NCBI GenBank assembly: GCA_913061435.1
Contig: CAJXUK010000012.1
Coordinates: forward strand, 1 to 64,000
From: an uncultured Thalassolituus sp.
Lineage (GTDB): Bacteria > Pseudomonadota > Gammaproteobacteria > Pseudomonadales > Oceanobacteraceae
Direction: 5' to 3'
Length of the DNA: 64,000 bases
Below, in pieces: positions 35,970-46,140 of this stretch (its first letter is position 1; the number at the start of each line of letters is the position of its first letter). The notes under the pieces are model-generated. The model was not told where the DNA came from and did no database searches. It saw only the letters and a list, made by a program, of their open reading frames with translations. The translations under genes and the position numbers were made by a program.

Positions 35970-36665
35970 ATGTCAGCCTCGACTTGGTCCGAGCAAACAC
36001 AATACCTTAACGGGCCAGCGGGTCTCATAGAGGTTCGCCTTGGCCAGCATAGCGATTCAGTGATAAAAAATGGCATCATCATGTGTCATCCTCATCCTCT
36101 ATTTTCAGGCACGATGGATAATAAAGTAGTCACTACTTTGGTGCGTGGTGCTTCTCGCTTGCTGATTGAGCCGACTGTCGCAAATAATAGTCAGGGTGAA
36201 CATAGTAAACTGGATACTTTGCGCTTTAATTTTCGTGGAGTCGGTCAAAGTGAAGGTGAGCATGATAATGGGCAAGGAGAGCAAGACGATCTTGCCACTG
36301 TGGTTAATTATGCAATTGAAGAACTGGGTTGGCAGAAGATTTATTTAGCTGGATTTTCATTTGGAGCAGGTGTTACCTGCTTGTACGCTAACGCACACCC
36401 TGAAAAAGTTGCTGGATTGTTTTTAATAGCACCTGCGGTGCATCACTTTGATGCGCCAATGACTTTACCCTTCGATTTTGAAACTCATGTTTACATGGGC
36501 GATGCTGATGAAGTTGTGCCCTTTGATGAAGTTGAACACTGGGTTGATTTGGTAATACCACAGCCACATTGGCGAGTTTTTGAAGACGCCGGACATTTCT
36601 TTCACGGTCGCTTGGTTGAATTAAAAAATACAGTTTTACAGGACTTAACCGACATTATTTCATAA
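35970..36665 (+). CDS. alpha/beta hydrolase (COG2945 type)
   Basis: A 231-residue small alpha/beta hydrolase. It opens with GPAGLIEVRLGQ, then the early HPHPLFSGTMDNKVV, RFNFRGVGQSEGEHD, nucleophile elbow GFSFGAG (Ser ~127), GDADEVVPF (Asp region) and the terminal EDAGHFFHGRL (His). Typical length; substrate unknown. Divergent from cysD. Confidence 0.88.
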   Translation: MSASTWSEQTQYLNGPAGLIEVRLGQHSDSVIKNGIIMCHPHPLFSGTMDNKVVTTLVRGASRLLIEPTVANNSQGEHSKLDTLRFNFRGVGQSEGEHDNGQGEQDDLATVVNYAIEELGWQKIYLAGFSFGAGVTCLYANAHPEKVAGLFLIAPAVHHFDAPMTLPFDFETHVYMGDADEVVPFDEVEHWVDLVIPQPHWRVFEDAGHFFHGRLVELKNTVLQDLTDIIS

Positions 36666-36829
36666 ACAGTGATCTAACCAAGAATTTATAGTCGTATTGA
36701 AGGGGCCAATGCTGTTAATAAGCGTCATTTTAAGATAAATTGCGCCCCGATTATCAATATTAGTCTTTCTTAAAAAACGAATGTGCTCAGTTATCAGAGT
36801 ATCTCATAACATCATCAGAGGAATACATC

Positions 36830-37936
36830 TTGTCTACGCCCTTAGAACTCTACCAAGAAGATTTAAAACGTGACGATTTCTCTTACGATGAAGCTCAAGA
36901 AATGGCTGTTGAGCATTTGCAAAGGTTATACGATGACCTAGTGGCCGATTACGAAAAATCAAAGAAGAAACGCGTTTTGGGTAAGCTTTTCAATAAAAAG
37001 CAAAAAGCGCCTATTCAAGGTTTGTACTTTTGGGGTGGTGTAGGGCGCGGTAAAACCTATTTAGTAGACACTTTTTATGATGCCTTGCCTTTTGAACGTA
37101 AAATGCGTACTCACTTTCACCGCTTTATGCAGCGAGTTCACAAAGACTTAACCGCTTTAGAAGGGGTTAAAAACCCGTTAACAGCGATTGCTGAACAAAT
37201 TTCTAAAGAAGCGACTGTAATTTGTTTCGATGAGTTTTTTGTTTCTGATATTGGTGATGCCATGATTCTTGGCGGCCTGATGGAAGAGTTATTTGCGCGT
37301 GGTGTTACTTTGGTATCAACATCTAATATTGTTCCAGATGGCTTGTATAAAGATGGTCTGCAGCGAGAGCGTTTTATACCGGCAATTAAGCTGCTGAATA
37401 AATACACCGATGTAGTAAACGTTGATAGTGGCGTTGATTACCGCTTACGCACTTTAGAACAAGCTGAGTTGTATCATTATCCTCTGGATAATAGCGCGGA
37501 TAGCAGCTTGCAAAAAAGCTTTGATAGCTTAGTACCGGATTGCAAACACACCGAAGAAAACGTATCCATTGATATTTTGGGTCGTCAGATTCCAGCGAAA
37601 GCTATTTGTGACGATGTCGCTTGGTTTGAATTTGAAGGGCTATGTGACGGCCCGCGTTCGCAGAATGATTATATTGAAATGGGTAAGTTGTATCACGCAA
37701 TCCTGATATCGAATGTACCGGTTATGAGCATCAAAAACGACGATTTAGCCCGACGTTTTATAAACTTAATCGATGAGTTCTATGACCGTGGCGTTAAAGT
37801 TATTATGTCGGCCGACGCACCCATTCATGAAATTTATGCTGGTGGCAGTTTAGAATTTGCTTTTCAGCGTACCACGTCACGCATGTTAGAAATGCAATCT
37901 CATGAATATTTAGCTCGTGAGCATAAAGCAGATTAA
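36830..37936 (+). CDS. zapE: ZapE/AFG1-like ATPase (cell division)
   Basis: A 368-residue AAA-type ATPase related to E. coli ZapE, which destabilises FtsZ polymers, and to mitochondrial AFG1. Walker A is GGVGRGKTYLVD (~69-80), Walker B VICFDEFFVSD, followed by TSNIVPDGLYKDGLQRERFIPAI, all conserved in the family. The TTG start at 36830 has GAGG eight bases upstream. Its end overlaps the next gene by 20 bp. Confidence 0.93.
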   Translation: MSTPLELYQEDLKRDDFSYDEAQEMAVEHLQRLYDDLVADYEKSKKKRVLGKLFNKKQKAPIQGLYFWGGVGRGKTYLVDTFYDALPFERKMRTHFHRFMQRVHKDLTALEGVKNPLTAIAEQISKEATVICFDEFFVSDIGDAMILGGLMEELFARGVTLVSTSNIVPDGLYKDGLQRERFIPAIKLLNKYTDVVNVDSGVDYRLRTLEQAELYHYPLDNSADSSLQKSFDSLVPDCKHTEENVSIDILGRQIPAKAICDDVAWFEFEGLCDGPRSQNDYIEMGKLYHAILISNVPVMSIKNDDLARRFINLIDEFYDRGVKVIMSADAPIHEIYAGGSLEFAFQRTTSRMLEMQSHEYLAREHKAD

Positions 37937-39392
37937 TTATCTGTTGCACCGCTATTTAGGCATGCTACTAGCTCCCATAATTTTATTGTGGAGCTTTTCT
38001 GGTTTGGTCATGATGTACGTGCCTTTTCCGCAATTATCCCCACAAGAGCGTATTTCACTGTTACCTGAGATTCGCTCTGTTGAATGCTGTTCGGCTTTTT
38101 TTTATGAGCAAATATTACCCTTAGATGTGTCATCAGTGGCCATTGAACGACTTAATAACGACACGGTGATTAAAGTCACCGACACTTCCAGACAAACAAC
38201 TCTGTTCAGCTTGAACCGTCAGCAGCGTCTGGTAGACATTGATATTCAGCAAGCCTCTAAAATCGCTCAAACGGCGACAAACTTGTCTATTAATAACATC
38301 GAATTGATCGATACCGATCAATGGACTATTTACTCAACCTTCAATCCTTTGCGACCTTTGTACAAAGTCAGTTTTACTGACGACGAGGGTATGCAGTTGT
38401 ATGTTTCGTCAAAAACTGGGGAGATTATTCAGCAAACCACAGCGTTTCAAAGACAGTGGAATTGGGTGGGGACGGTGAGTCATTGGTTATATTTTACCGA
38501 CCTAAGGCAGCACACTCAGATTTGGTTTTGGTTGGTTGTCGGTTTGGCGCTAGCCTCTTTAGCATTGGTAATAAGCGGCACTTGGATGGGCATACAATCG
38601 CTGTTGAATAGCAAGGCTGGGGCATCATTACCCTATTCGGGTGTTAGTTGGTTGCATTATTGGGGTGGCGTTACGTTATCGGCTTTGCTGTTTTCTTTTT
38701 TATTCAGTGGTGTGGTGGCAATGAATCCATGGGGTTTATTAAATTACAAGCAGATCAATACTCACGAAGCGATTGGGAAAAACCTGGAAAGGTCAGATGT
38801 GATCAATAGTCTGCAGCAAGTGAGTGAGTTTATTGAACAACAGCGTGGAATACTCAACCTCACAATGACGCCTTGGAATAACAAACCTTATTGGTTTGTT
38901 AGCTATGTCAATTCAACTGATTCAAAATCCGACGCAGTTAAACCCTTTGATAAGGGCCCTCATCTTGAGCGTTTTAATCAAAACTTTGTTCGCAGCGATA
39001 TTCCTTTACACGAATTGCAAAGAGTAGGTGAGAGGTTAGCAACCAACCAAGGCTTAAAACAAACGTTAATGCATACCGAAGACCGTTACTATTATGCGTT
39101 TAAAAAACCGGTTGAGTTACCTATTTGGAAAATTGATAGAGAAAATGAAGGTGAGTTAGAAACGCTTTATATTTCTCCTACTACCGGTAAGGTGGTTAAA
39201 ACCGTCACCGAAGCGACGCGACTAAACCGTTGGTTGTTCAATGCAATTCACCGTTGGGATTTTTCTAGCACTGTAAGGCACTCATCTGTTTGGCCGTGGT
39301 TACTCACACCGTTGCTATTGATTTTAATTGTGTTCTCAGTCAGTGGTTTTTATTTAGCTTTACGTCGAGTAAAAACCATAATCGCTAAGTAG
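37917..39392 (+). CDS. PepSY-domain inner-membrane protein
   Basis: A 491-residue membrane protein of the PepSY-associated TM family, some members of which are linked to siderophore uptake and ferric reduction. Four hydrophobic segments are evident (residues ~11-33, ~202-228, ~245-268, ~458-483), with PepSY-like periplasmic regions such as YKVSFTDDEGMQLYVSSKTGEIIQ and the motif HRWDFSS. GTG start, 20 bp inside the zapE end, so the genes are translationally coupled. Substrate is unknown. Confidence 0.8.
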   Translation: MSIKQINYLLHRYLGMLLAPIILLWSFSGLVMMYVPFPQLSPQERISLLPEIRSVECCSAFFYEQILPLDVSSVAIERLNNDTVIKVTDTSRQTTLFSLNRQQRLVDIDIQQASKIAQTATNLSINNIELIDTDQWTIYSTFNPLRPLYKVSFTDDEGMQLYVSSKTGEIIQQTTAFQRQWNWVGTVSHWLYFTDLRQHTQIWFWLVVGLALASLALVISGTWMGIQSLLNSKAGASLPYSGVSWLHYWGGVTLSALLFSFLFSGVVAMNPWGLLNYKQINTHEAIGKNLERSDVINSLQQVSEFIEQQRGILNLTMTPWNNKPYWFVSYVNSTDSKSDAVKPFDKGPHLERFNQNFVRSDIPLHELQRVGERLATNQGLKQTLMHTEDRYYYAFKKPVELPIWKIDRENEGELETLYISPTTGKVVKTVTEATRLNRWLFNAIHRWDFSSTVRHSSVWPWLLTPLLLILIVFSVSGFYLALRRVKTIIAK

Positions 39393-39432
39393 CTTTCAAC
39401 AGCTACCTTCAACAAAATCAGTTATTTGGTGG

Positions 39433-40119
39433 TTAACTAAGGTATTGCTGATATACCTGCTGGATAACCGGAAACATAGAAGCCACTAATAACACTGCCA
39501 TCGAGATATTAAACATACGTTGTTGTTTAGCGCTTTGTAAAACCTGCTTAATGCCCTTGCCAAATACTAACCAAACACTGGTAACCATTAGCGCGGCACA
39601 TAAAAAAACCGCAGCAATGGCAAAAATTTGGCTATAAATGCTGGATTCGAGGGTTGTGTAAGTGGAGATAGAACTCGTGGCGACCACCCAAGCTTTAGGG
39701 TTAACCCACTGAAATAATGCAGCTTGAATAAAGCTAAAAGGTTTTGATTTTTTACTCTCTAAAGAATCTGGGCTGGCACTGGCAATTAACCAAGCTAAAT
39801 ACAGTAAATACAATAACCCCAGTATTTTTATTGCTTCGTGCAAAATAGGGTATTTTTCAAAAACCACACTAAAGCCTAAGCCAATTAAAATAATCATCAC
39901 TGGAAAACCAAAGCAGATGCCTAATAAATGAGGAATGCTTTGCTTAATGCCAAAATTCATCCCTGAGGTCATTAACATGATGTTGTTGGGGCCAGGAGTG
40001 ATGCCGGTAGAGAGACTAAAAATAAACAGGGCGAGATACAATTCCAAAACAGAAGCCTTAAAAGGGTCGTAACAAGTAGTTGTTTCTGAAGGTCGTTGAG
40101 CAAACCGACTCATGAACAA
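39433..40119 (-). CDS. LysE/RhtB-family exporter
   Basis: A 228-residue inner-membrane amino-acid exporter. The core reads LYLALFIFSLSTGITPGPNNIMLMTSGMNFGIKQSIPHLLGICFGFPVMI, followed by about four more hydrophobic segments and AALFQWVNPKAWV. The family usually begins at MELYLAL; a TTG at 40047 with AAGG eight bases upstream is a better start than the ATG at 40119, giving ~204 residues. Confidence 0.88.
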   Translation of the reverse strand: MFMSRFAQRPSETTTCYDPFKASVLELYLALFIFSLSTGITPGPNNIMLMTSGMNFGIKQSIPHLLGICFGFPVMIILIGLGFSVVFEKYPILHEAIKILGLLYLLYLAWLIASASPDSLESKKSKPFSFIQAALFQWVNPKAWVVATSSISTYTTLESSIYSQIFAIAAVFLCAALMVTSVWLVFGKGIKQVLQSAKQQRMFNISMAVLLVASMFPVIQQVYQQYLS

Positions 40120-40165
40120 AAATAAGGCGTGAGTTTAACAGGATGTATAGTAAGAAAATAGAAAT

Positions 40166-40195
40166 CAACACACCGTGTTTTAAAACAGTGTGTTG
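40166..40195 (-). terminator. hairpin between moaB and the LysE-type gene
   Basis: CAACACAC / GTGTGTTG with an inner TTTTAAAA stem: 8-bp outer arms. The T run on the minus strand is weak, so it may be a moderate terminator for moaB. Confidence 0.55.
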
Positions 40196-40229
40196 TAATT
40201 TCATGAAGGACTAGAGTATGACTGCTTGT

Positions 40230-40769
40230 TTATTTACCGTCGCAACAAGGTGCATCGGCAGCCAAGTGGGGTACAAAGTTGCAAGGTGAGTGACGAGAGT
40301 CTAACTGCTCTTTTAAAATGCCTTTCCAGGCCAAATCGCAAGCACCTGTAGAGCCTGGCATGCAAACAACTAATGTATTATTGGCCAAGCCGGCTAAAGC
40401 GCGAGACTGGACGGTAGAAGTACCTATGTCAGCATACGATAGGTGACGGAACAGTTCGCCAAAGCCTTCGATGGTTTTATCTAATAATGGAATTACCGCT
40501 TCTGGTGTTGAATCGCGGCTGGTAAAACCTGTGCCGCCGGTGAGCAAAATAACGTCTACTTCGTCGCTGGCAATCCAAGCAGAAACAATGGCACGAATTT
40601 GATAAATATCGTCTTTAACAATGATCTTATCTTCATAGCGATGACCTGCGTCTTGCAGTGTTTCAACTAAATACTTGCCCGATGTATCGGTTTGTTCATT
40701 ACGCGTATCTGACACAGTCAGTACAGCAATTCTAAGAGCCGTGAATTCTTTTTTGGCGTGGTTGCCCAT
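40230..40769 (-). CDS. moaB: molybdenum cofactor biosynthesis protein B
   Basis: A 179-residue MogA/MoaB-type molybdopterin adenylyltransferase. [48 protein letters not shown] and [13 protein letters not shown] are the family motifs. The ATG at 40769 is used; a start at 40793 would add eight residues. It lies just downstream of the nap operon, whose NapA needs Mo-bisMGD. The C-terminus [17 protein letters not shown] has three cysteines. Confidence 0.9.
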   Translation of the reverse strand: MGNHAKKEFTALRIAVLTVSDTRNEQTDTSGKYLVETLQDAGHRYEDKIIVKDDIYQIRAIVSAWIASDEVDVILLTGGTGFTSRDSTPEAVIPLLDKTIEGFGELFRHLSYADIGTSTVQSRALAGLANNTLVVCMPGSTGACDLAWKGILKEQLDSRHSPCNFVPHLAADAPCCDGK

Positions 40770-40842
40770 TGGCTTTCTCCTAGCGGAAAACAATTAATTA
40801 CAGATGGAAAGTAAGATAGTTGGCATTAAATAGTAGGGAGTG

Positions 40843-40866
40843 GTGAGATGCAAGAATGCATCTCAC
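40843..40866. terminator. perfect hairpin downstream of napC
   Basis: GTGAGATGCA / TGCATCTCAC, a 10-bp perfect stem with an AGAA loop. It lacks a T run on the nap strand, so it may stabilise the mRNA end more than terminate. Confidence 0.45.
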
Positions 40867-40918
40867 GGTTATAAATTTACTGATGAAAATCATGATGTAA
40901 ATCTATATAACGGCAGGT

Positions 40919-41527
40919 TTAATGTGGCGAGCCTCCTTCACGAACACCATCCATATTAGGCAATTTGTGTGCGATGCCTTTGTGACAGTCGATACACGTT
41001 TTTTCACCGGCTGCTAAAGCACTCGAGTGTTGTGCTGCCGCGCGCTTGCTTTGTCGAGTAAAGTCCATCGAATCAAATTCGTGACAGTTACGACATTCTA
41101 ATGAGTCGTTTGCTTTTAAACGCGTCCACTCATTTTGCGCTAAGCGTAAGCGATGCGCTTCAAATTTTTCACGTGTATCGATGGTGCCAAAAATTTTGCC
41201 CCAAACTTCTTTTGAAGCCTGCATTTTACGAGCAATTTTATCGGTCCAATTATGTGGTACGTGACAGTCAGAGCAAATAGCACGAACCCCAGAGCGGTTA
41301 CTGTAGTGAATCGTGGATTGCAGTTCCATAAACACGTTGTCGTTCATTTCGTGACAGCTAGTACAAAACTCTTCTGTATTGGTTAATTCCATGGCGGTAT
41401 TGAAGCCACCCCAAAAAATAACCCCTGCGATAAAACCACTAATGGTTAAAAACCCCAATGATAAGTGGACAGCGGGTTTGGACAAAATTGTCCAACCCAT
41501 TTTCAATAAATTCATTATTTTATTCAT
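40919..41527 (-). CDS. napC: NapC/NirT tetraheme cytochrome c
   Basis: A 202-residue membrane-anchored periplasmic cytochrome that oxidises quinol and passes electrons to NapAB. One N-terminal transmembrane anchor (residues ~17-40) and four CxxCH sites: CTSCH, CSDCH, CRNCH and CIDCH. Length is typical. Last gene of the operon; no napG or napH is present, so NapC is the electron entry. Confidence 0.96.
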   Translation of the reverse strand: MNKIMNLLKMGWTILSKPAVHLSLGFLTISGFIAGVIFWGGFNTAMELTNTEEFCTSCHEMNDNVFMELQSTIHYSNRSGVRAICSDCHVPHNWTDKIARKMQASKEVWGKIFGTIDTREKFEAHRLRLAQNEWTRLKANDSLECRNCHEFDSMDFTRQSKRAAAQHSSALAAGEKTCIDCHKGIAHKLPNMDGVREGGSPH

Positions 41528-41552
41528 AACACTTCCTAACGACCAATAAGGG

Positions 41553-42080
41553 TTACTTAGAACGCTCGTGGGCTTTTCTAATTATTTTTTCCATATCTAC
41601 AAATTCGTTTTCTACCAAGGGCTCACTTTCTAACTGATGAACGTGACATTGAGTACAAAAGTAACGACGAGGAGACATTTCACCTAGAAAGTCACCATCG
41701 CGGTTCATGTAGTGCGTTACACTCACTGCCGGCGCTTGTGCTTCGTCGGCAAATTTACGTGAGTGGCAATCCATACATTTGTTAAAGTTTTTATCCAGTT
41801 GATACTTACTAATATCATGCGGGATAGTCGGTGGCTGTTGCGGGTAGTCACGCTGACGCTTTAAGTCGTTGTTTTCTACCTTGCTCATTGCCGGTGGCGT
41901 TACTTCTGCATTCAATGGTGCTGTGCCACGTAGTGTTGCCATTTCAGGGGCATTATCAACGACTTTTTCATTGGCAAAGGCAGTATTAGAAACCGACATT
42001 GCAGATATCGATAACACGGTGGCCATGGCCAATGAGAACGCGTGCTTTGCTGCTTTATTAACGAGTGTTTTCATCATCAT
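41553..42080 (-). CDS. napB: periplasmic nitrate reductase cytochrome c subunit NapB
   Basis: A 175-residue diheme cytochrome that transfers electrons from NapC to NapA. An N-terminal signal peptide ends near ...VSNTAFA, and two heme sites CMDCH and CTQCH lie in the mature part, with the preceding [20 protein letters not shown] typical of NapB. It sits 26 bp before napC. Confidence 0.95.
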   Translation of the reverse strand: MMMKTLVNKAAKHAFSLAMATVLSISAMSVSNTAFANEKVVDNAPEMATLRGTAPLNAEVTPPAMSKVENNDLKRQRDYPQQPPTIPHDISKYQLDKNFNKCMDCHSRKFADEAQAPAVSVTHYMNRDGDFLGEMSPRRYFCTQCHVHQLESEPLVENEFVDMEKIIRKAHERSK

Positions 42081-42086
42081 TCTCCC

Positions 42087-44579
42087 TTATACCTTCTCGA
42101 TTTTCACGGCGCATTTTTTATAGTCAGTCTGCTTTGATAGCGGACAAGTAGCATCCAGCGTTACTTTGTTAATCAACTGACTGGCATCAAACCAAGGCAC
42201 AAAGACTAGGCCAACGGGTGGCTTGTTACGGCCGCGAGTTTCGATTCGAGTTTTGATTTCGCCACGACGAGAAATAACTTTCACTTCATCACCACGACGC
42301 ATGCCGCGTTTCTTTGCATCTTCTGGGTGCATAAAACACACCGCATTCGGGAATGCTTTATACAATTCGGGAACACGTTGAGTCATAGAACCCGAGTGCC
42401 AATGTTCAAGCACACGACCTGTGCTTAACCACATGTCAAACTCTTCATCTGGGCTTTCAGCGGGTGGCTCATACGGTAAAGCAAAAACAATCGCTTTATT
42501 GTCTTTATGACCATAGAACTGGAAGTCAGCACCTTCTTTAACGTATGGATCAGAACCTTCTTTAAAGCGCCATTTAGTTTCTTTACCGTCCACTACCGGC
42601 CAGCGTAGGCCCCTTACTTGGTGGTATGTATCGTAATCGGCTAAATCGTGAGCATGACCACGTCCAAACGAGGCGTATTCTTCAAATAAGCCTTTTTGAA
42701 TGTAGAAACCAAAATCTTTCGACTCTTGGTTTTCATAGTCGCTGCTAATGTCACCGATAGGGAATTGGTTAACATTGCCGTTTTTGTAAAGTACTTCGTA
42801 AAGTGTTTTACCTTTAAATTCAGGGTTCGCGGCTAATACTTCTGCAGGCCACACTTCGTCGGTTGTGAAGCGTTTTGAAAATTCAACCACTTGCCACATG
42901 TCTGAGCGGGCATCACCCGGTGCATTTACAAGTTGATACCAAGCTTGAGTACGGCGTTCAGCGTTACCATAAACCCCTTCTTTTTCTACCCACATAGCAG
43001 TTGGAAGAATTAGATCAGATGCTTCTGCAGTAACCGTTGGGTACGCATCAGAAGTAACAATAAAGTTATCGGGGTTGCGGTAGCCCGGTAAAATTTCTTC
43101 ATTAATATTGGGGCCAGCTTGCAAGTTGTTATTTACTTGAATCCAGTAAGCGTTGATCTTACTGTCTTTCAAATCACGAACTTGTTTAACGGCGTGAGCA
43201 CCTGGTGTACCGTTTAAAATACCTGCTGGAATTTTCCAGATTTTCTCGGCGATTGCTCTGTGTTTTGGATTCTTTACAACCATGTCTGCAGGCAAACGGT
43301 GTGAGAACGTACCCACTTCACGAGCAGTACCACAAGCAGAAGGCTGACCTGTTAATGAGAACGGGCTGTTGCCAGGCTCAGAGATTTTGCCGGTTAATAA
43401 GTGGATGTTATACAACAAGTTGTTGGTCCACACACCGCGAGTGTGCTGGTTTACGCCCATAGTCCAAAGAGACATTACCTTGGTATTTGGGTCGGCATAC
43501 AACTTGGCAATCTTTTCGATATTGCGTGCAGGAACACCCGACATCTTTTCGGCGTATTCAAATGTATAAGGTTTAACAAACTTAGCAAATGCGTCTAAGT
43601 CGATAGGTGTAGATGCACCTGAGTTAGGGTTCTTTGCTTTCTTTTGCAGTTCGTGGGTTGGGCGTAAACCATAACCAATGTCGGTTACCCCTTCACGGAA
43701 GTTAACGTGCTTATTCACGAAGTCGTGATTAACACTGCCGCTTTCGATGATGTAATTGGCAATGGCGTTTAATAGCACCATGTCAGTTTGCGGGGTAAAT
43801 ACCGCTGGAATATCTGCAAGATCAAAAGAGCGATGTTCATAAGTAGATAAAACCGCCACTTTAACGTGTGGGTTACTTAAACGACGGTCGGCGATACGCG
43901 TCCAAAGAATTGGGTGCATTTCGGCCATGTTAGAGCCCCATAATACGAAGGCATCGGCTGCTTCCATATCGTCGTAGCAACCCATTGGCTCATCGATACC
44001 GAAGGTACGCATGAAGCCACCTACCGCAGATGCCATGCAGTGGCGCGCGTTAGGGTCGATGTTATTTGAAAGGAAACCGGCTTTCATTAATTTAACTGCA
44101 GCGTAACCTTCTTGCACTGTCCATTGGCCAGAACCAAACATGCCAACGCCAGTAGGGCCTTTTTCTTTTAAGGCTTTTTTAAATTTTACTTCCATAATAT
44201 CGAAAGCTTCATCCCAAGACACAGGAGTAAACTCGCCTTCTTTATTATAAACACCATCTTTTTTACGCAACATTGGCGTGGTTAAGCGGTCTTTGCCGTA
44301 CATGATTTTTGAAAGGAAATAACCTTTCACACACGACAAACCTTTGTTTACCGGTGCTTTTTCGTCACCATGAGTGGCAACAACTTTACCGTCTTTAGTA
44401 GCAACGCTGATACCACAACCGGTACCACAAAAACGACAAGGTGCTTTTGACCAAGTCAGTTTATTAGCAGTGCTTGAGGTAATAATATTACTGGCACTGG
44501 CAGGTAGACTAATACCAGCCACCGCCGCTGCAGTGGCTGCAGCCTGTGCCTTAATGACGTCACGGCGAGTTAATTTCAT
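42087..44579 (-). CDS. napA: periplasmic nitrate reductase catalytic subunit NapA
   Basis: An 830-residue periplasmic Mo-bisMGD enzyme reducing nitrate to nitrite. The TAT signal is [20 protein letters not shown]. The 4Fe-4S motif is [39 protein letters not shown], followed by [41 protein letters not shown] with the Mo-ligand Cys in [23 protein letters not shown] and the closing [19 protein letters not shown] are diagnostic. NapD would proofread the TAT signal. Confidence 0.98.
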   Translation of the reverse strand: MKLTRRDVIKAQAAATAAAVAGISLPASASNIITSSTANKLTWSKAPCRFCGTGCGISVATKDGKVVATHGDEKAPVNKGLSCVKGYFLSKIMYGKDRLTTPMLRKKDGVYNKEGEFTPVSWDEAFDIMEVKFKKALKEKGPTGVGMFGSGQWTVQEGYAAVKLMKAGFLSNNIDPNARHCMASAVGGFMRTFGIDEPMGCYDDMEAADAFVLWGSNMAEMHPILWTRIADRRLSNPHVKVAVLSTYEHRSFDLADIPAVFTPQTDMVLLNAIANYIIESGSVNHDFVNKHVNFREGVTDIGYGLRPTHELQKKAKNPNSGASTPIDLDAFAKFVKPYTFEYAEKMSGVPARNIEKIAKLYADPNTKVMSLWTMGVNQHTRGVWTNNLLYNIHLLTGKISEPGNSPFSLTGQPSACGTAREVGTFSHRLPADMVVKNPKHRAIAEKIWKIPAGILNGTPGAHAVKQVRDLKDSKINAYWIQVNNNLQAGPNINEEILPGYRNPDNFIVTSDAYPTVTAEASDLILPTAMWVEKEGVYGNAERRTQAWYQLVNAPGDARSDMWQVVEFSKRFTTDEVWPAEVLAANPEFKGKTLYEVLYKNGNVNQFPIGDISSDYENQESKDFGFYIQKGLFEEYASFGRGHAHDLADYDTYHQVRGLRWPVVDGKETKWRFKEGSDPYVKEGADFQFYGHKDNKAIVFALPYEPPAESPDEEFDMWLSTGRVLEHWHSGSMTQRVPELYKAFPNAVCFMHPEDAKKRGMRRGDEVKVISRRGEIKTRIETRGRNKPPVGLVFVPWFDASQLINKVTLDATCPLSKQTDYKKCAVKIEKV

Positions 44580-44618
44580 AGGAGTTCTCCGATTCTAATT
44601 CTAATTGTTTAAATTCTG

Positions 44619-45011
44619 TTATTGCACGGTATGAGAAGAGGCATCATTGTCTGATGGGGCTTCGCACAGTTCTGGCTGATGTATTTTTTCGATGGGTTGG
44701 TCTAATTTAGACTCTTCAATCTCATCGGCTAATTCGTCTATTGCAGCTACTTGGTGATAAACCAAAGAAGTATTAATAACTCCATCGATTGCCGAGATCA
44801 GATCAATACGATCCATTATGATCCCTTGATGTTTGGCTTCAGTTACCACTACAAATTTTCCTTTGTCGTCACTACCATGAAGTTCAATATCTGGCTGAGC
44901 GTTTAATGCATCTTCAACCAGTTGGTGTTTGTCTTCTCTACAAAACACAATAAAGCTACTGATATGGCTTTCTTCTGTTACATCGTCTAAAGCGATTTTG
45001 TTGGTTCTCAT
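44619..45011 (-). CDS. napD: NapD, NapA signal-peptide chaperone
   Basis: A 130-residue protein that binds the TAT signal of NapA. The ferredoxin-like core matches NapD (HISSFIVFCREDKHQLVEDALNAQPDIELHGSDDKGKFVVVTEAKHQGIIMDRIDLISAIDGVINTSLVYHQV). It then continues for ~40 acidic residues (ELADEIEESKLDQPIEK... SHTVQ), making it longer than the usual ~90. The ATG at 45011 has GGAG eight bases upstream. Confidence 0.9.
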   Translation of the reverse strand: MRTNKIALDDVTEESHISSFIVFCREDKHQLVEDALNAQPDIELHGSDDKGKFVVVTEAKHQGIIMDRIDLISAIDGVINTSLVYHQVAAIDELADEIEESKLDQPIEKIHQPELCEAPSDNDASSHTVQ

Positions 45012-45041
45012 GGTTGAGCTCCGATTTATCAACGACTTGTT

Positions 45042-45620
45042 TTAAGTCGTTTTTGGAAAAATAGTATTAGGTGAATGAGATGGACTTATGTGTATCGACT
45101 GAGATGGACAAGTCGATACACAGGCTCCACAGCTAGTACAGTCGCTATCCCGTATAAATGGTGTTTGAATAGCAGCAATTGTGTTTGTGGTTGGCCATAA
45201 CATATCAATGGCTCTACTGTCGCAAACATCTTTACAGCTTTGGCAATGAATTTTTTGCTTGGCTAAACAGCGATCATCTATTGTGATGTCAAAGTAAAAA
45301 GGTGCTTGATCGTTATTATTGGGCTGTTTATATAAAGCTTTGGTTTCGCAAGCATTGACACACGCTTCACAAAAAGTGCACTCACCACGCTGAAAGTCAA
45401 TTTCAGGAAAACCACCATCCCCTTTAATAATGATTTCTTCTTCACAGGCCAAAACGCATTCGTTACAGCGACTGCAGTTGTCGACAAATAACGATTCTGT
45501 TAGCGCCCATGGTGGTCTTTGCGGTGAGACAAAGGATACACCTGGTTGTTTATTATTCTCTTTAAGTCGACTAGGGCGACGAAAAAATGCGCGTTTTGAG
45601 TGATCTATGGTAGCCATCAT
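45042..45620 (-). CDS. napF: NapF ferredoxin-type protein
   Basis: A 192-residue iron-sulfur protein thought to help mature NapA in the cytoplasm. Four cysteine clusters are visible: CSRCNECVLACEE, CTFCEACVNACET, CQSCKDVC and CTSCGACVSTCPSQS. The N-terminus SKRAFFRRPSR is typical. It lies between napE and napD. Confidence 0.94.
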   Translation of the reverse strand: MMATIDHSKRAFFRRPSRLKENNKQPGVSFVSPQRPPWALTESLFVDNCSRCNECVLACEEEIIIKGDGGFPEIDFQRGECTFCEACVNACETKALYKQPNNNDQAPFYFDITIDDRCLAKQKIHCQSCKDVCDSRAIDMLWPTTNTIAAIQTPFIRDSDCTSCGACVSTCPSQSIHISPSHSPNTIFPKTT

Positions 45621-45663
45621 ATTGATCCATGCGGATGGATTTTAAACAAACTCATTTGGTTGC

Positions 45664-45831
45664 TTAACTACCTGGTGGTCCATTAAGCAGTTGCAAAAAC
45701 CAAACCATAAATCCGTAAGCAGAAATACCACCAACAGTAATGGCAGGGATAACTACAAATGTTAAAAACAGGGAAGCGACCAACTCTGCTTTTTTTGTGC
45801 GGTATTCCGCAGGAATTAGCTCATCAGACAT
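45664..45831 (-). CDS. napE: NapE small membrane protein
   Basis: A 55-residue open frame reading MSDELIPAEYRTKKAELVA then a single membrane segment (LFLTFVVIPAITVGGISAYGF, ~21-41) and WFLQLLNGPPG, which matches NapE (WM-Q-L-GPPG end). It sits first in the operon, 43 bp before napF. Function is unknown; napE is usually co-transcribed with nap genes. Confidence 0.9.
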   Translation of the reverse strand: MSDELIPAEYRTKKAELVASLFLTFVVIPAITVGGISAYGFMVWFLQLLNGPPGS

Positions 45832-45929
45832 TGCCGATTTACTCCGTATATTAATTATTTGCTGTTAAGCATTTACAGGTAATTTTAGCGGTTTAAATTT
45901 TTGCTGCTATCGTTTTGAAAGGTGCTAAG

Positions 45930-45943
45930 TTGATATAGATCAA
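45930..45943 (-). promoter_or_regulatory. FNR/ANR binding site upstream of napE
   Basis: TTGATATAGATCAA matches the TTGAT-N4-ATCAA consensus exactly. Its centre lies about 105 bp before the napE start codon; no other gene reads away from it on this side. It would give low-oxygen induction of the nap operon. The transcription start has not been determined. Confidence 0.8.
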
Positions 45944-46019
45944 GTAATGTAAAATGACTCGTTCTTAGATGAAAATGATTATTATTTAGATAAAATTGTA
46001 GGGTTATTAATACGTTGTA

Positions 46020-46063
46020 AAGGTGCTGAGAAGGTGTTGTGAAGGTGCTGATAAGGTGCTCGC
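46020..46063. repeat. 11-bp tandem repeat, four units, upstream of nap
   Basis: Four 11-bp units: AAGGTGCTGAG, AAGGTGTTGTG, AAGGTGCTGAT, AAGGTGCTCGC. A further AAGGTGCT stands at 45919, closer to the FNR box. The period is close to one helical turn. Confidence 0.85.
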
Positions 46064-46075
46064 CAAAAAGAAAAA

Positions 46076-46106
46076 AAAGGAATTAGCCTTAACTAATTCC
46101 TTTATA
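46076..46106 (-). terminator. intrinsic terminator of trhO
   Basis: AAAGGAATTAG / CTAATTCCTTT (11 bp) with a six-base loop. On the minus strand a run of eight T then TTTTT follows. It probably also acts on the other strand. Confidence 0.88.
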
Positions 46107-46140
46107 AAAAATCATTCAATGTTGCAAAGAAACGAGTATG

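Larger units (their letters stand above)
45832..46140. promoter_or_regulatory. nap operon promoter region and trhO terminator spacer
   Basis: It holds the FNR/ANR box (45930-45943) upstream of napE, an 11-bp tandem repeat (46020-46063), and the trhO terminator. A Fur-like AATGATTATTATTT string near 45974 is too weak to call. Confidence 0.6.

Noticed and set aside
45968-45992. Fur-box-like string upstream of napE
   Set aside because: Only a partial match to the 19-bp consensus in AT-rich sequence.
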